Source: Hyperoodon ampullatus
Taxonomy: Eukaryota; Chordata; Mammalia; Artiodactyla; Ziphiidae
Assembly (NCBI GenBank): GCA_949752795.1
Contig: OX457071.1
Span: 77,775,983-77,839,982, forward strand
DNA length: 64,000 bases
Reading direction: 5' to 3'
A model generated the notes under the pieces. It was not told where the DNA came from, searched no databases, and was given only the letters and a program-made list of their open reading frames with translations. Below are positions 37,027 through 47,049 of this stretch, piece after piece (position 1 is the first letter of the stretch; each line of letters begins with the position of its first letter). The translations under genes were made by a program, and so were the position numbers.

Positions 37027-37331
37027 GGGCTTCCCTGGTGGCGCAGTGGTTGAGAGTCCGCCTGCCAACGCAGGGGACACGGGTTCAAGCCCTGGTCCAG
37101 GAGGATCCCACGTGCTATGGAGCAACTAAGCCCGTGTGCCACAACTACTGCTCCTGCATGCCACAACTACTGAAGCCCTTGTGTCTAGAACCCATGCTCC
37201 ACAGTAAGAGAAGCCACCAAAATGAGAGGCCCGCACGCCGCACCAAAGAGTGGCTCCCGCCCACTGCCAACTGGAGAGGGCCCGCGCACAGCAGCGAAGA
37301 CACAATGCTGCCAAAAATAAATGAATTAAAA
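37027..37331 (+). repeat. CHR-type SINE, long form
   Basis: Inserted with an exact 17-bp duplication aaaaatacactagcata at 37010-37026 and 37332-37348, about 300 bp past the coding exon 1 donor. Confidence 0.95.
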
Positions 37332-37648
37332 AAAAATACACTAGCATAAAGTCAGTATGTGACAAATAAGATGCCAAATTATTAGACTTCAGTGGTGGTG
37401 AATATAAAGAGTATTTTGTTTTACTTCCTTTAGACATTAATTTATCTGATTTTCTAATTATCTACAGGGAAATACTATATACACGGTTTTACATCCCTTA
37501 TTAGTTAAAATTTCAAACTTAAAAGTCAATAGAATTAATATATCTTACATGAATAAACTAACCAAAGTAGCACCAATTACTACAATAAAAAAAAGAATCC
37601 ACCAGTGCAAAATCCCTTCCACGGGGCAGAAGCCCCCTCCAGGCTTAC

Positions 37649-38505
37649 CAGGATTGTGATGAGCTGCAGACTCTCCGTTCTGAAATACGTCTCCTGCCAC
37701 ATTCATTCTACCAGGATTAAAAGGTCCTACTGCAGTCTTGGTCTGTGAAGTTAAAGACGGGGTGTATGTTTGCATATTAACACCAAAGTTACTCGACTGC
37801 AGTCCGTTAGAGACATCTCCCAAGCTGGTATTCTGCAGTGATGTTACGTGTGTGATCATTAGGTTCATATCTCGCCCGTCAGTATTTTCTAATTGGCCAT
37901 CACTCACAGAGCTGACACCTGTTTCTAAGGTCGTAACATTAGCAATCTGAATTTCAGAGTCTGGTTCTGTGGTGATACCACTATTACCCATTCCTGCATT
38001 TACCTTACTTCTTGAAAAACTGGAAGTGGAGAAATCCACATCATTGGCTCTGTTTTTAGACTCGGGTGGTCTCCGTTCAATAAAATTGGAGGAATTTTTC
38101 TCTTGCCCTTGATTTGTTTCCATGTCCTCTTCATCATCGATGACAATTGTCTCACTTACACTTCCCTTCTGAGAAGCCAATTCTTTTGAAGAAGGAAGAA
38201 TTTTGGAATCATTTCCTTGTAGCTCTTCATTTTTTGATGATGTAAATGTTATGGTTCTTTGATCGGCTACCACTGGTGCAGAAGGCGGAGGAGGTTGTAC
38301 AGGTTCGATAAACACAACATCATCGTCATCTTCCACTGATGAGTTCTGAAATTTACTAGACCTATTCACTAAAGGGTTAGGTGGCCCACTAAATGAATTT
38401 CCTACATCCGTGAGGCTAGCTGCCATGGCCGTCCTCCCCAGCAAAACAGGAGTCTGATCAGTCAGTTCTAATCCTCCTGATGAACCTGTGTCCATGCCAA
38501 AGAAC
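37649..38505 (-). CDS. ZMYM2: ZMYM2 coding exon 1 (start codon, residues 1-282)
   Basis: The acceptor reads CCTTAACAG|GTTCTTTGG and the ATG lies at 38495-38493 in a strong context (GGCATGG). The donor is CCTG|GTAAGC after one base of the next codon. The exon encodes a disordered, Ser/Thr-rich, acidic N-terminus with no finger. Two hydrophobic cores next to acidic runs, [11 protein letters not shown] (about residues 56-66) and [12 protein letters not shown] (about 115-126), look like SUMO-interaction motifs, in line with the SUMO binding known for ZMYM2. The upstream in-frame ATG at 38546 lies inside the intron, beyond the acceptor, so it is not the start. The match to human ZMYM2 is close throughout. 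Confidence 0.96.
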
Positions 38506-38599
38506 CTGTTAAGGAGATGGGGGAAAAGAAATTTTACAAATGTCACTGTATGGTTTTTGATGTTACTCTAATTCAAAAAATTTCTTGAAGGTACTTTTA

Positions 38600-38891
38600 C
38601 CGGTCCAGGAAGATCCCACATGTCGCAGAGCAGCTAAGCCCGTGCATCACAACTACTGAACCTGGACTCTAGAGCCCACGAGCCACAACTACTGAGCCCT
38701 TGTGCCACAACTACTGGAGCCCAAGCGCCTAGAGCCCATGCCCTGCAACAAGAGAAGCCACTGCAATGAGAAGCCTATGCACCGCAACGAAGAGCAGACC
38801 CCACTCGCCGCACCTAGAGAAAGCCCGCGCGCAGCAATGAAGACCCAACGCAGCCAAAAATAAATAAATTTATTTAAAAAAAAAAAAAAAA
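38600..38891 (+). repeat. CHR-type SINE, 5'-truncated long form
   Basis: It starts at 'ccggtccaggaagatcccac', lacking the A-box head, and has a full body and a 15-A tail. It lies about 95 bp upstream of the first coding exon in transcript terms. Confidence 0.92.
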
Positions 38892-39116
38892 GTAAGCTGT
38901 CCAAAACCACAGCCAGGAAGTGGGAGAGGTCAGGATGTGAATATTCATAACTACTATGTAATATGTGATTAAGTATTAAACAATAAAATAATGTAGCACA
39001 GCTCTTGTTAATTAAAAAAGGACACAGCCATTCAATAGAACAGTAACCAAATCAATATTCAAAATACCCAAGTATCAAAAGAAAGAAATATCAAGCCCAA
39101 AGTGCCAAGCTAAAAT

Positions 39117-39250
39117 GAGATTTTTTTTAAATTGGAGTATAATTGCTTTACAATGTTACAACGAAGTGAATCAGCTGTATGTATGTATGTCCCTCCCACC
39201 CCCACCGCCATCCCACCCATCTAGGTCGACACAGAGCACTGAGCTGAGCT
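39117..39250 (-). mobile_element. L1 3'-end fragment, minus strand
   Basis: The T-run, then 'attggagtataattgcttta' and 'gtgaatcagctgtatgtatg', is the reverse of the artiodactyl L1 3' end. Confidence 0.8.
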
Positions 39251-39471
39251 TTTTAAACACAAATGGAGCCGATCTTGTAGTTAACATTCATTTGCCAGAA
39301 GGTAGGAAGTATCCTCATCAACAAAAACAATTTTCAGAGGAATGTGGCGTAAATCTACTGAGGTTATGGAATGCAAAGGCTTTTAAAGCACGAGTTTTCT
39401 CGATCTTGTCCATGTTTTAGTATACCTAAAACAGAAGACAATTTCTGGGGCTTAAGCCACAAATGAATCCA

Positions 39472-39490
39472 CAGTGCCCTCTGGTGGCTG
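39472..39490 (-). promoter_or_regulatory. CTCF-like motif
   Basis: The minus strand reads CAGCCACCAGAGGGCACTG, a close match to the CTCF core (CCACNAGGGGGCA). Motif evidence only. Confidence 0.5.
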
Positions 39491-40021
39491 CAAGGTATCC
39501 ATTCATTCTCCTCACAAGATAACCGTGGGGCAGAGAATAAGACTTTCCTTACTACACGGTTCTCTGCAGTAATCCACTTCCCAAGCAGAATAATTACTCA
39601 ACCATAACAAGTTATTTTCAAATCCTATACTATAAATAAATTTGGTCACTTCTATATGTCACTGAGAATATGCTTCAACTACCAAACGCTCATTTAGTCC
39701 TATAAAGAAAAGAATCTGATTAAAATTGATCGTTTCTACCTTATCCAAATAAAATCTATTCCTTTTAGCCACTTTTCTACATTAAGGCAATTCTAATTAG
39801 CTATTTAACGTCAAGCAAATAACTACTTCTCTGGGCTTCAATTTTCCCTAGAATAAAAGGGTATAAAAATAGTTCCCAGGGTTTTTCTTATAATTTAAAG
39901 AGATAAATAACTGAATGAAAATCAATTAACACAGATAACTCCTAATAACCACCAGGCAGTTTTTGCCTATACCTCAAGATTTCCGTAAGTTTCTAATTCA
40001 TTTTTAAGCTTCCACTCCATC

Positions 40022-40388
40022 ATTGTTATGGACCGAATGCTTGTGCCTCCCCTCAAATTCATATGATGAAATCCTGGCCTCCAACGAGATGGTAGTAAGA
40101 GGCGGGGCCTCTGAGCAGTGATTAAGTCAGGAAGGTGGTGCCCTCATGAGTGGGATTAGTGACCATTTTGTAAAAGACACAGAGAGAGCTCCTCCCCGCC
40201 CACCACCACCATGTGAGGACACAGCAAGATGGCAGCCTGTCTATGACCAGGAACAAGCCCTCACCAGACAACCCCATCTGCAGGAGCCTTGATCATGGAC
40301 TTCCCAGCCTCCAGAACTCTGAGAAATGAATGTTTGTTGTCTATGGTACTTTTGTTATACTAGCCCAAATGGACTGAGACAATCATCA
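40022..40388 (+). mobile_element. MaLR solo LTR (MLT1-like)
   Basis: Starts 'tgttatggaccgaatgcttg', contains 'tgaggacacagcaagatgg' and 'ccttgatcatggacttccc', and ends 'aaatggactgagaca'. LTR relic of an ERVL-MaLR element with no internal region. Confidence 0.82.
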
Positions 40389-40776
40389 TAAATTATAAAT
40401 GCTTTCAGCTTTATAATATTTTGATTCTGTGAGAATCAACATAATACTCAATGTTCTCATGAAAAAACAAAGAAAAGGTAGTTAAAAAATAAAATGTTGA
40501 CATTCATAACAATAAAGTATCAGTAGTTGCTGAGAAAAGCTTATGAACTTTCAAAGAAAATCACAAAGAAAGCATTTCAAAGTGACTCAAGAAAAACATT
40601 CATCACTTTCTCATTAATAAGCTCCAGAGCTTTCTAGGTACCATAAGAGGTACAAAGAAAGCTAAGGTGAATTATTCTCTACTCTAGAGGAAAGGGTATT
40701 ATTCAACATGTGTTAATGGCACTTGTAATAGTTCTGAGGCAGTATGACAAATTAAAAATTTTAAGAATAAAATTTC

Positions 40777-41092
40777 GGGCTTCCCTGGTGGCGCAGTGGT
40801 TGAGAATCTGCCTGCTAATACAGGGGACACGGGTTCGAGCCCTGGTCTGGGAGGATCCCACATGCCACGGAGCAACTAGGCCCGTGAGCCACAACTACTG
40901 AGCCTGCGCGTCTGGAGCCTGTGCTCCGCAACAAGAGAGGCCGCGATAGTGAGAGGCCCGTGCACCGCGATGAAGAGTGGCCCCCGCTTGCCACAACTAG
41001 AGAAAGCCCTCGCACAGAAACGAAGACGCAACACAGCAAAAAAAATAATTAATTAATAAAAACTCCTGCCCGCAACATCTAAAAAAAAAAAA
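40777..41092 (+). repeat. CHR-type SINE, composite body
   Basis: The head and compact-type middle pass into the long-form 3' part (gccacaactagagaaagccc). The exact target aagaataaaatttc is at 40763-40776 and 41093-41106. Confidence 0.93.
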
Positions 41093-41106
41093 AAGAATAA
41101 AATTTC

Positions 41107-41228
41107 TTGGGAATTCCCTGGCAGTCCAGTGGTTAGGACTTGGCACTTTCACTGCGGTGGCCTAGGTTCAATCCCTAGTGAGGGAACTAAGATCCCGCAA
41201 GCCACATAGCGTGGCCACAAAATAAAGA
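41107..41228 (+). repeat. Short CHR-related SINE at the same target
   Basis: Head gggaattccctggcagtcca, B box ggttcaatccc. A third copy of aagaataaaatttc follows at 41229-41242. Confidence 0.92.
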
Positions 41229-41263
41229 AAGAATAAAATTTCTTAATAAAATGGGAAAAATGG

Positions 41264-41450
41264 GGCTTCCCTGGTGGCGCACTGGTTGCGAGTCCACCTG
41301 CCGATACAGGGGACACGGGTTCGTGCCCCAGTCCGGGAGGATCCCACGTGCCGCGGAGCGGCTGGGCCCGTGAGCCATGGCTGCTGAGCCTGCGCGTCCG
41401 GAGCCTGTGCTCCTCAACGGGAGAGGCCACAACAGTGAGAGGCCCGTGTA

Positions 41451-41476
<26 letters not shown>
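41264..41476 (+). repeat. CHR-type SINE, young compact subfamily, (CAAT)n tail
   Basis: Compact body whose tail is an expanded (CAAT)n. Target aataaaatgggaaaaatgg at 41245-41263, with one A fewer at 41477-41494. Confidence 0.94.
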
Positions 41477-41481
<5 letters not shown>

Positions 41482-41764
41482 ATGGGAAAATGGATTTATA
41501 AATATATATATATATATCAAACCAAAAGATATCATCCAGCTTAATGAGAAATATTAAAATACTATCATTAAAGTCAAGGTTAAGGTAAGGATATTCTTTA
41601 TTATTACTACACAGCACTGTTCTGGAAGTACCGTCCAATGTAATAACACGAAAAAGGAAGATATAACAAATTAAAATAAGGAAAATTATCATTATATGCA
41701 AATTGTATTAGCCTTTATCTCAAAGACTCAAAAAATTTACCTGAAAAACTACTATAGTGAGATA

Positions 41765-42072
41765 CAGACATACCTCAGAGATACTGTGGGTTCAGTTCCA
41801 GACCACCACAAGAAAGCAAGTATCGCAGTAAAGTGAGTCACATGCATTTTTTGGTTTCCCAGTGCATATAAAAGTTACGTTTACACTATACTGTTGTCTA
41901 TTAAGTGTGCAACAGCATTATGTCAAACACAAGTACATACCTTAATTTTAAAATGATGTTAGAAAAATGACACCGATAGACTTGCTCAATACACCTTCAA
42001 TTTTTAACAAAAAACTTTCAATTTGTAATAAAATGCAATATCTGAGAAGTGCAATGAAACGAGGTATGCCTG
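41765..42072 (-). mobile_element. Tigger1-like deletion element, opposite orientation
   Basis: It has 'cagacatacctcagagatac', then 'tgggttcagttccagaccac' and 'ttttggtttcccagtgcata', and ends in 'gaaacgaggtatgcctg', the reverse of the Tigger1 start. Both inverted ends are present; no transposase. Confidence 0.8.
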
Positions 42073-42485
42073 TAATTTAGTCAAGTGATGGGTATAAACT
42101 TAATATGTAGAAATTAATATTAAATTAATTGTATGGTCAACTGGAGACAGAGATAAAATGTTGCTTCCATCAAAAGACCAACTAAATAAGGAGATTAAAA
42201 AAAAAAAAAAAAAGACAAACCCACAAGAACAAGGAGAACAAGGGATAATTCAACAGCACCAAAACTCTGGAAGAGGGAAAGCAAAGGAGCATGACTCATT
42301 GTAACCGACTCAGCACACCTCAAAAACCCACAGTAAAGAAAGTTTTGAAATGACTGGATTACAAATGAAGTTAAACTTATAGTCAACATTCACTTGTCAT
42401 AAAGTAGGAAGTATCTTGATCAACATAATTTTTAGAAGAATAAGGCAACAGGTCCTCACAGGTCCTTAAAAACAGATGTAGACAG

Positions 42486-42674
42486 GGCTTCCCTGGTGGC
42501 GCAGTGGTTGGGAGTCCGCCTGCCGATGCAGGGGACACGGGTTCGTGCCCCGGTGCGGGAGGATCCCACATGCCGCGGAGCGGCTGGGCCCGTGAGCCAT
42601 GGCCGCTGGGCCTGCGCGTCCGGAGCCTGTGCTCCGCAGCGGGAGAGGCCACAACAGTGAGAGGCCCGCATACC

Positions 42675-42711
<37 letters not shown>
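42486..42711 (+). repeat. CHR-type SINE, very young
   Basis: Almost consensus compact body with an A tail of about 38 and an exact target aaaacagatgtagacag on both sides (42469-42485 and about 42711-42727). Confidence 0.95.
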
Positions 42712-42717
<6 letters not shown>

Positions 42718-43452
42718 AGATGTAGACAGATGTCACCCAAAATGGCAGCATTAGAAGTTCTGGGTATGGGTCCCTTTATCCAAGTAACTAATGAGCTGGA
42801 CTGGACAGAGGGACTGGAAGCAATCTCTTGGATCTCTGCACCTGACTGGACATTAGGCACCAGGGGAGTGTGTGAAGAAGAGGCTGCTGCTCACTTTAAC
42901 TGGGCGAGCATCCCCCATTCCTCCCCCCAGGTCGGCCAAGAGGACAGCACCTGCAGTCCTCTGGGGTCTGGCTGAACACAGGACTGGCAGTGAGGGACTT
43001 CCAACAAAATCTGGGATTGTGGCTTGGGCTCCTCTTGGTCTCAGCCCTCTGGGCAGCAGAAGCATTCCCAGTAGCATCTCTCAGATTTAATGAAACACAA
43101 CCCTGTATAGTCTTCTTTTTCTTTTCTACCAGACATTTACAAAAACTTTTTGTCAGGTCACTAGCTCACCACAGGGGTGATAGAACAGTAACTTCAAGGA
43201 CACAAGCAACAAGAAATTCACACTCTGCAAAAAAATGTTTAAAAAGTCAAAAATAGACAGCTCCATCCCCAAGGAAAAATCAGCAATCTAAGGAGAATGG
43301 GAGAATCAGATATCCAGAGGTATAATATTCTCAGAATGGTATAAACACACAAAGAAACAGAAAAGTATGCCCTATTCACAGGAATAAAAGAATTAGAAAC
43401 CATCCCTGAGGAATCCCAAATACTGGAGTAACTAGCCAAAAACATTAAATCA

Positions 43453-43616
43453 GGACTTCCCTGGTGGCCCAGTGGCTAAGACTCTGCGCTCCCAATGCAG
43501 GGGGCCGGAGTTCAATCCCTGGTCAGGGAACTAGATCCCGTACACCACAACTAAAAGAGCCCGCATGCTGCAATTAAGACCTCACACAGCCAAGTAAATA
43601 AATAAATATTAAAAAA
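43453..43616 (+). repeat. Short CHR-related SINE
   Basis: Head ggacttccctggtggcccag, 'cagggaactagatcccgtac', an (AAAT)n tail. Flanks aacattaaatca / aacattaagtca. Confidence 0.9.
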
Positions 43617-43758
43617 AAACATTAAGTCAACTACCTTAAATACGCTCAATGAGCTAACGGAGAGCATGGACAAAGAATTAAAGGAAATCCAAAAATAAGG
43701 TATGAACAAAATGAAAACTATTTTAAACAGATACAAATCATAAAAAGTAACCAAACAG

Positions 43759-44157
43759 AGACTTCCCTAGCAGTCCAGTGGTTAAGATTCCGCCTACCAA
43801 TGCAGGAGACATGGGTTCGAGCCCTGGTCCGGGAAGATCCCACATGCCGCGGAGCAACTAAGCCTGTGCGCCACAACTACTGAGCCTGTGCTCTAGAGCC
43901 CGTGAGCCACAACTACTGAGCCCATGTGCCACAGCTACTGAAGCCCATGTGCCTAGAGCCCATGCTCCACAACAAGAGAAGCCACCACAATGAGAAGCCT
44001 GCATACCACAACAAAGACCCAACACAGCCATAAATAAATAAATAAATAAATACTAAAAAAAAAAAAAGATTCCACACTTCCAATGCAGGGGGCACGGGTT
44101 CAATCCCTGGTTGGGGAACTGAGATCCCACAAGCCATGTGGCATGGCCAAAAAAAAA
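43759..44157 (+). repeat. Composite of two CHR SINEs
   Basis: A short-type head (acttccctagcagtccag) runs into a long-form body (to about 44058), then the rest of a short SINE resumes (gattccacacttccaatgca). This suggests a long SINE in a short one, or recombination. aaaaagtaaccaaacag lies on both outer sides. Confidence 0.85.
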
Positions 44158-44164
44158 AAAAAGT

Positions 44165-45825
44165 AACCAAACAGCTGAAGAGGGTATGGACAAAAGTGAA
44201 CCCTCCTGCACTGTTGGTGGGAATGTAGATTGGTACAGCCACTGTGGAGAACAGTATGGAGGTTCCTTAGAAAACTAAAAATAGAACTACCATATGATCC
44301 AGCAATACCACTCCTGGGCACAGATCTGGAAAAGATGAAAACTCTAAGTCAAAAAGATACGTGCACCTCAGTGTTCATAGCAGCACTGTTTACAATAGCT
44401 AAGACATGGAAGCAAGCTAAGTGTCCATCGACAGGTGAATGGATAAAGAAGATGTGGCACATGTATGCAATGGAATATTACTCAGCGGGAAGAAAGAATG
44501 AAATAATGCCATTTGCAACAACATGGATGGACCCACAGATTATCATCCTAAGTGAGGGAAGTCAAACAGAGAAAAACAAGTATCACTTGGTATCACTTAC
44601 TTGTGGAGTCTAAAAAAATGATACAAATGAACTTATTTACAAAACAGACCATAGACAGAAAACATAAACTTATGGTTACCAAACGGGAAATGGGGGGGGA
44701 TAAATTAGGAGTTTCGGATCAACAGATACACGTTGCTTGTATACGTAAAATAGATACACGCCGCTCGTATACGTACAATAGATACACGCTGCTTGTATAC
44801 GTAAAATAGATACACGTTACTCGTATACGTAAAATAGATACACGTTACTCGCATACGTACAATAGATACACGCCGCTCGCATACGTAAAACAGATACACG
44901 TTACTTGTATACATAAAATAGATACACGTTACTCGCATACGTAAAACAGATACACGCCGCTCGTATACGTAAAACAGATACACGCCGCTCGTATACGTAA
45001 AACAAACAGATACACGCCGCTCGCATACGTACAACAGATACACGCCGCTCGCATACGTACAACAGATACACGCCGCTCGCATACGTACAACAGATACACG
45101 CCGCTCGCATACGTACAACAGATACACGCCGCTCGCATACGTACAACAGATACACGCCGCTCGCATACGTACAACAGATACACGCCGCTCGCATACGTAC
45201 AACAGATACACGCCGCTCGCATACGTACAACAGATACACGCCGCTCGCATACGTACAACAGATACACGCCGCTCGCATACGTACAACAGATACACGCCGC
45301 TCGCATACGTACAACAGATACACGCCGCTCGCATACGTACAACAGATACACGCCGCTCGCATACGTACAACAGATACACGCCGCTCGCATACGTACAATA
45401 CATACACGCCGCTCGCATACGTACAATAGATACACGCCTCTCGTATACGTACAATAGATACACGCTGCTTTTATAATAAATACACGCTGCTTTTATACAT
45501 AAAATAGATACACGCTGCTTTTATACATAAAATAGATACACGCTGCTTTTATACATAAAATAGATACACGCTGCTTTTATACATAAAATAGATACACGCT
45601 GCTTTTATACATAAAATAGATAAACGCTGCTTTTATACATAAAATAGATAAACAAACAAGGACCCGCTGTATAGCACAGGGAACTACACTCAATATCGTG
45701 TAATAACCTATAATGGACAATATGAAAAAGAATATATATATGTATAACTGAATCACTTTGCTGTACACCTGAAACTAACACAACATTGTAAATCAACTAT
45801 ACTACAATTAAAAAAACAAAAAAAG
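44165..45825 (+). mobile_element. L1 3' end carrying a minisatellite
   Basis: L1 ORF2 C-terminus with readable motifs ([35 protein letters not shown]), then a 3' UTR with the minisatellite (44724-45645) and the terminal part (gtatagcacagggaactaca; ctgaaactaacacaacattg). 5'-truncated and not functional. Flanks gtaaccaaacag / gtagccaaacag. Confidence 0.9.
44724..45645 (+). repeat. 28-bp minisatellite, about 33 units
   Basis: Units begin agatacacg and end gtacaac or gtaaaat. Units at 45008-45399 (14 copies) are identical except the last base of the last one; outer units are diverged. The core unit has four CpGs (cacg, ccg, tcg, acg). One unit near 44980 carries a 4-bp insertion and one near 45456 is short. 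It arose inside the L1 3' UTR, where L1s of this type have a similar agatacac segment. Confidence 0.97.
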
Positions 45826-46686
45826 TAGCCAAACAGAAATTCTGGAGATGAAAAATAGCAGAAATGAAAAACTCACTGGAGGGGATCAATAGCAGATCTG
45901 AGCAAGCAGAAGAAAGAATCAGTAAACTGAAAGGCAGAATAATTAAAATTATCCAGTCTGAGGAGAAGGAAGAAAAGAATGAAGAAAAATGAACAGAGCC
46001 TGAGGGATCTGTGAAACACCACCATGTGCACCAACACATGTAACATAAAAAGAGGAAAAAAGGGACAAAAAATATATTTGAAGACACAATGGCTGTAAAC
46101 TTCCCAAATATGATGAAGATGAATATACACATCCAAGAAGCTCAACAAACTTCAAGTCTGTTAAGCTCAAAGAGAGCCACACCAAGACAGGTAATAATCA
46201 AATTGTGGACCCGACAGTAAAAGAGAGTTTTGAAACTAAGAAGTGACTCATCATATGCAATGGATTCTCAAAAAGATTTGGATCATCAGTATATTTCTCA
46301 TCCAAAACCATGGAAGCCAAAAGCTATGGCATGACATTCAAAAAGTGAAGAACAACAAAAAAATCTGCCAACCAAGAATTCTATATCCAACAAAAAAACT
46401 CCTCCAAAATTAAGGAGAAATTAAGACGTTTCCAGATAAACAAAAGGGAATTTATTACCGGCAGACCTACCCAACATGAAAGACTAAAGAGAATCCTTCA
46501 AGCAAAAATAAAAACACACCAGAGAGTAAATTGAAGCCATAAGAAATAAAGAACACAATTGAATATATAAATATAAAGTAAATCAATAGAAAGCCAGTAT
46601 TAATATACTTTTGGTTTATAACTACTTTTTCCCCTATGATTTAAAAGGCAAATGCATAAAACAATAATTATCAATATATGTTAATG

Positions 46687-47045
46687 AGGGACTTCTCTGG
46701 TGGTGCAGTGGTTAAGAATCCATCTGCCAATGCAGGGGACATGGGTTCGAGCTCCAGTCCAGGAAGACCCCATGTGCCACGGAGCAACTAAGCCCATGTG
46801 CCACAACTACTGAAGCCCACTCGCTCTAGGGCCCGCGTGCCGCAACTACTGAGCGCACATGCTGCAACTACTGAAGCCTGCGCATCTAGAGCCCGTACTC
46901 TGCAACGAGAGGCCACCACAATGAGAAGCCCACGCACCACAATGAAGAGTAGCCCCCGCTCAACACAACTAGAGAAAGCCGGTGTGCAGCAACAAAGATC
47001 AAACACAGCCAAACAAATAAAATAAATTAACTTATTTTTTAAAAA
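46687..47045 (+). repeat. CHR-type SINE, long form
   Basis: Head gggacttctctggtggtgca, the long body, and a tail agccaaacaaataaaataaa. Confidence 0.92.
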
Positions 47046-47049
47046 AATT

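Larger units (their letters stand above)
32503..37648 (-). other. ZMYM2: ZMYM2 intron between coding exons 1 and 2
   Basis: A 5.1 kb intron with one MIR, six CHR SINEs and L1-like decay (about 35850-36430). About 33340-34120, 34800-35420 and 36440-37000 show nothing beyond possible MIR fragments. Confidence 0.85.
42730..46690 (+). mobile_element. Old L1 5'/ORF1 region, interrupted
   Basis: L1M/HAL1-type ORF1 sequence ('gaacagagcctgagggatct', 'aacttcccaaatatgatgaa', 'catccaagaagctcaacaaa', 'accaagaattctatatccaa'), split by SINEs and a younger L1. Its 5' limit (42.7-43.2 kb) is unclear. No frame survives. Confidence 0.65.

Noticed and set aside
37545..37648. C-terminal [11 protein letters not shown] and hydrophobic tail of the 333-residue frame as a membrane anchor
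   Set aside because: It starts at the donor GTAAGC; the protein continues with DSWISQ in the next exon, so the tail is intron.
44230..44613. 127-residue plus-strand frame as a host gene
   Set aside because: It is the L1 ORF2 C-terminus ([23 protein letters not shown]), 5'-truncated.
44705..45463. 252-residue minus-strand open frame with repeats of YLLYVCERRVS and similar, plus two 168-residue frames
   Set aside because: It is the 28-bp minisatellite read in all three frames. Because 28 is not a multiple of 3, the frames cycle every 84 bp and share the same peptide order. No start context, no family.
44724..45645. CRISPR-like repeat array
   Set aside because: Units are directly joined with no spacers, inside an L1 of a mammalian genome.
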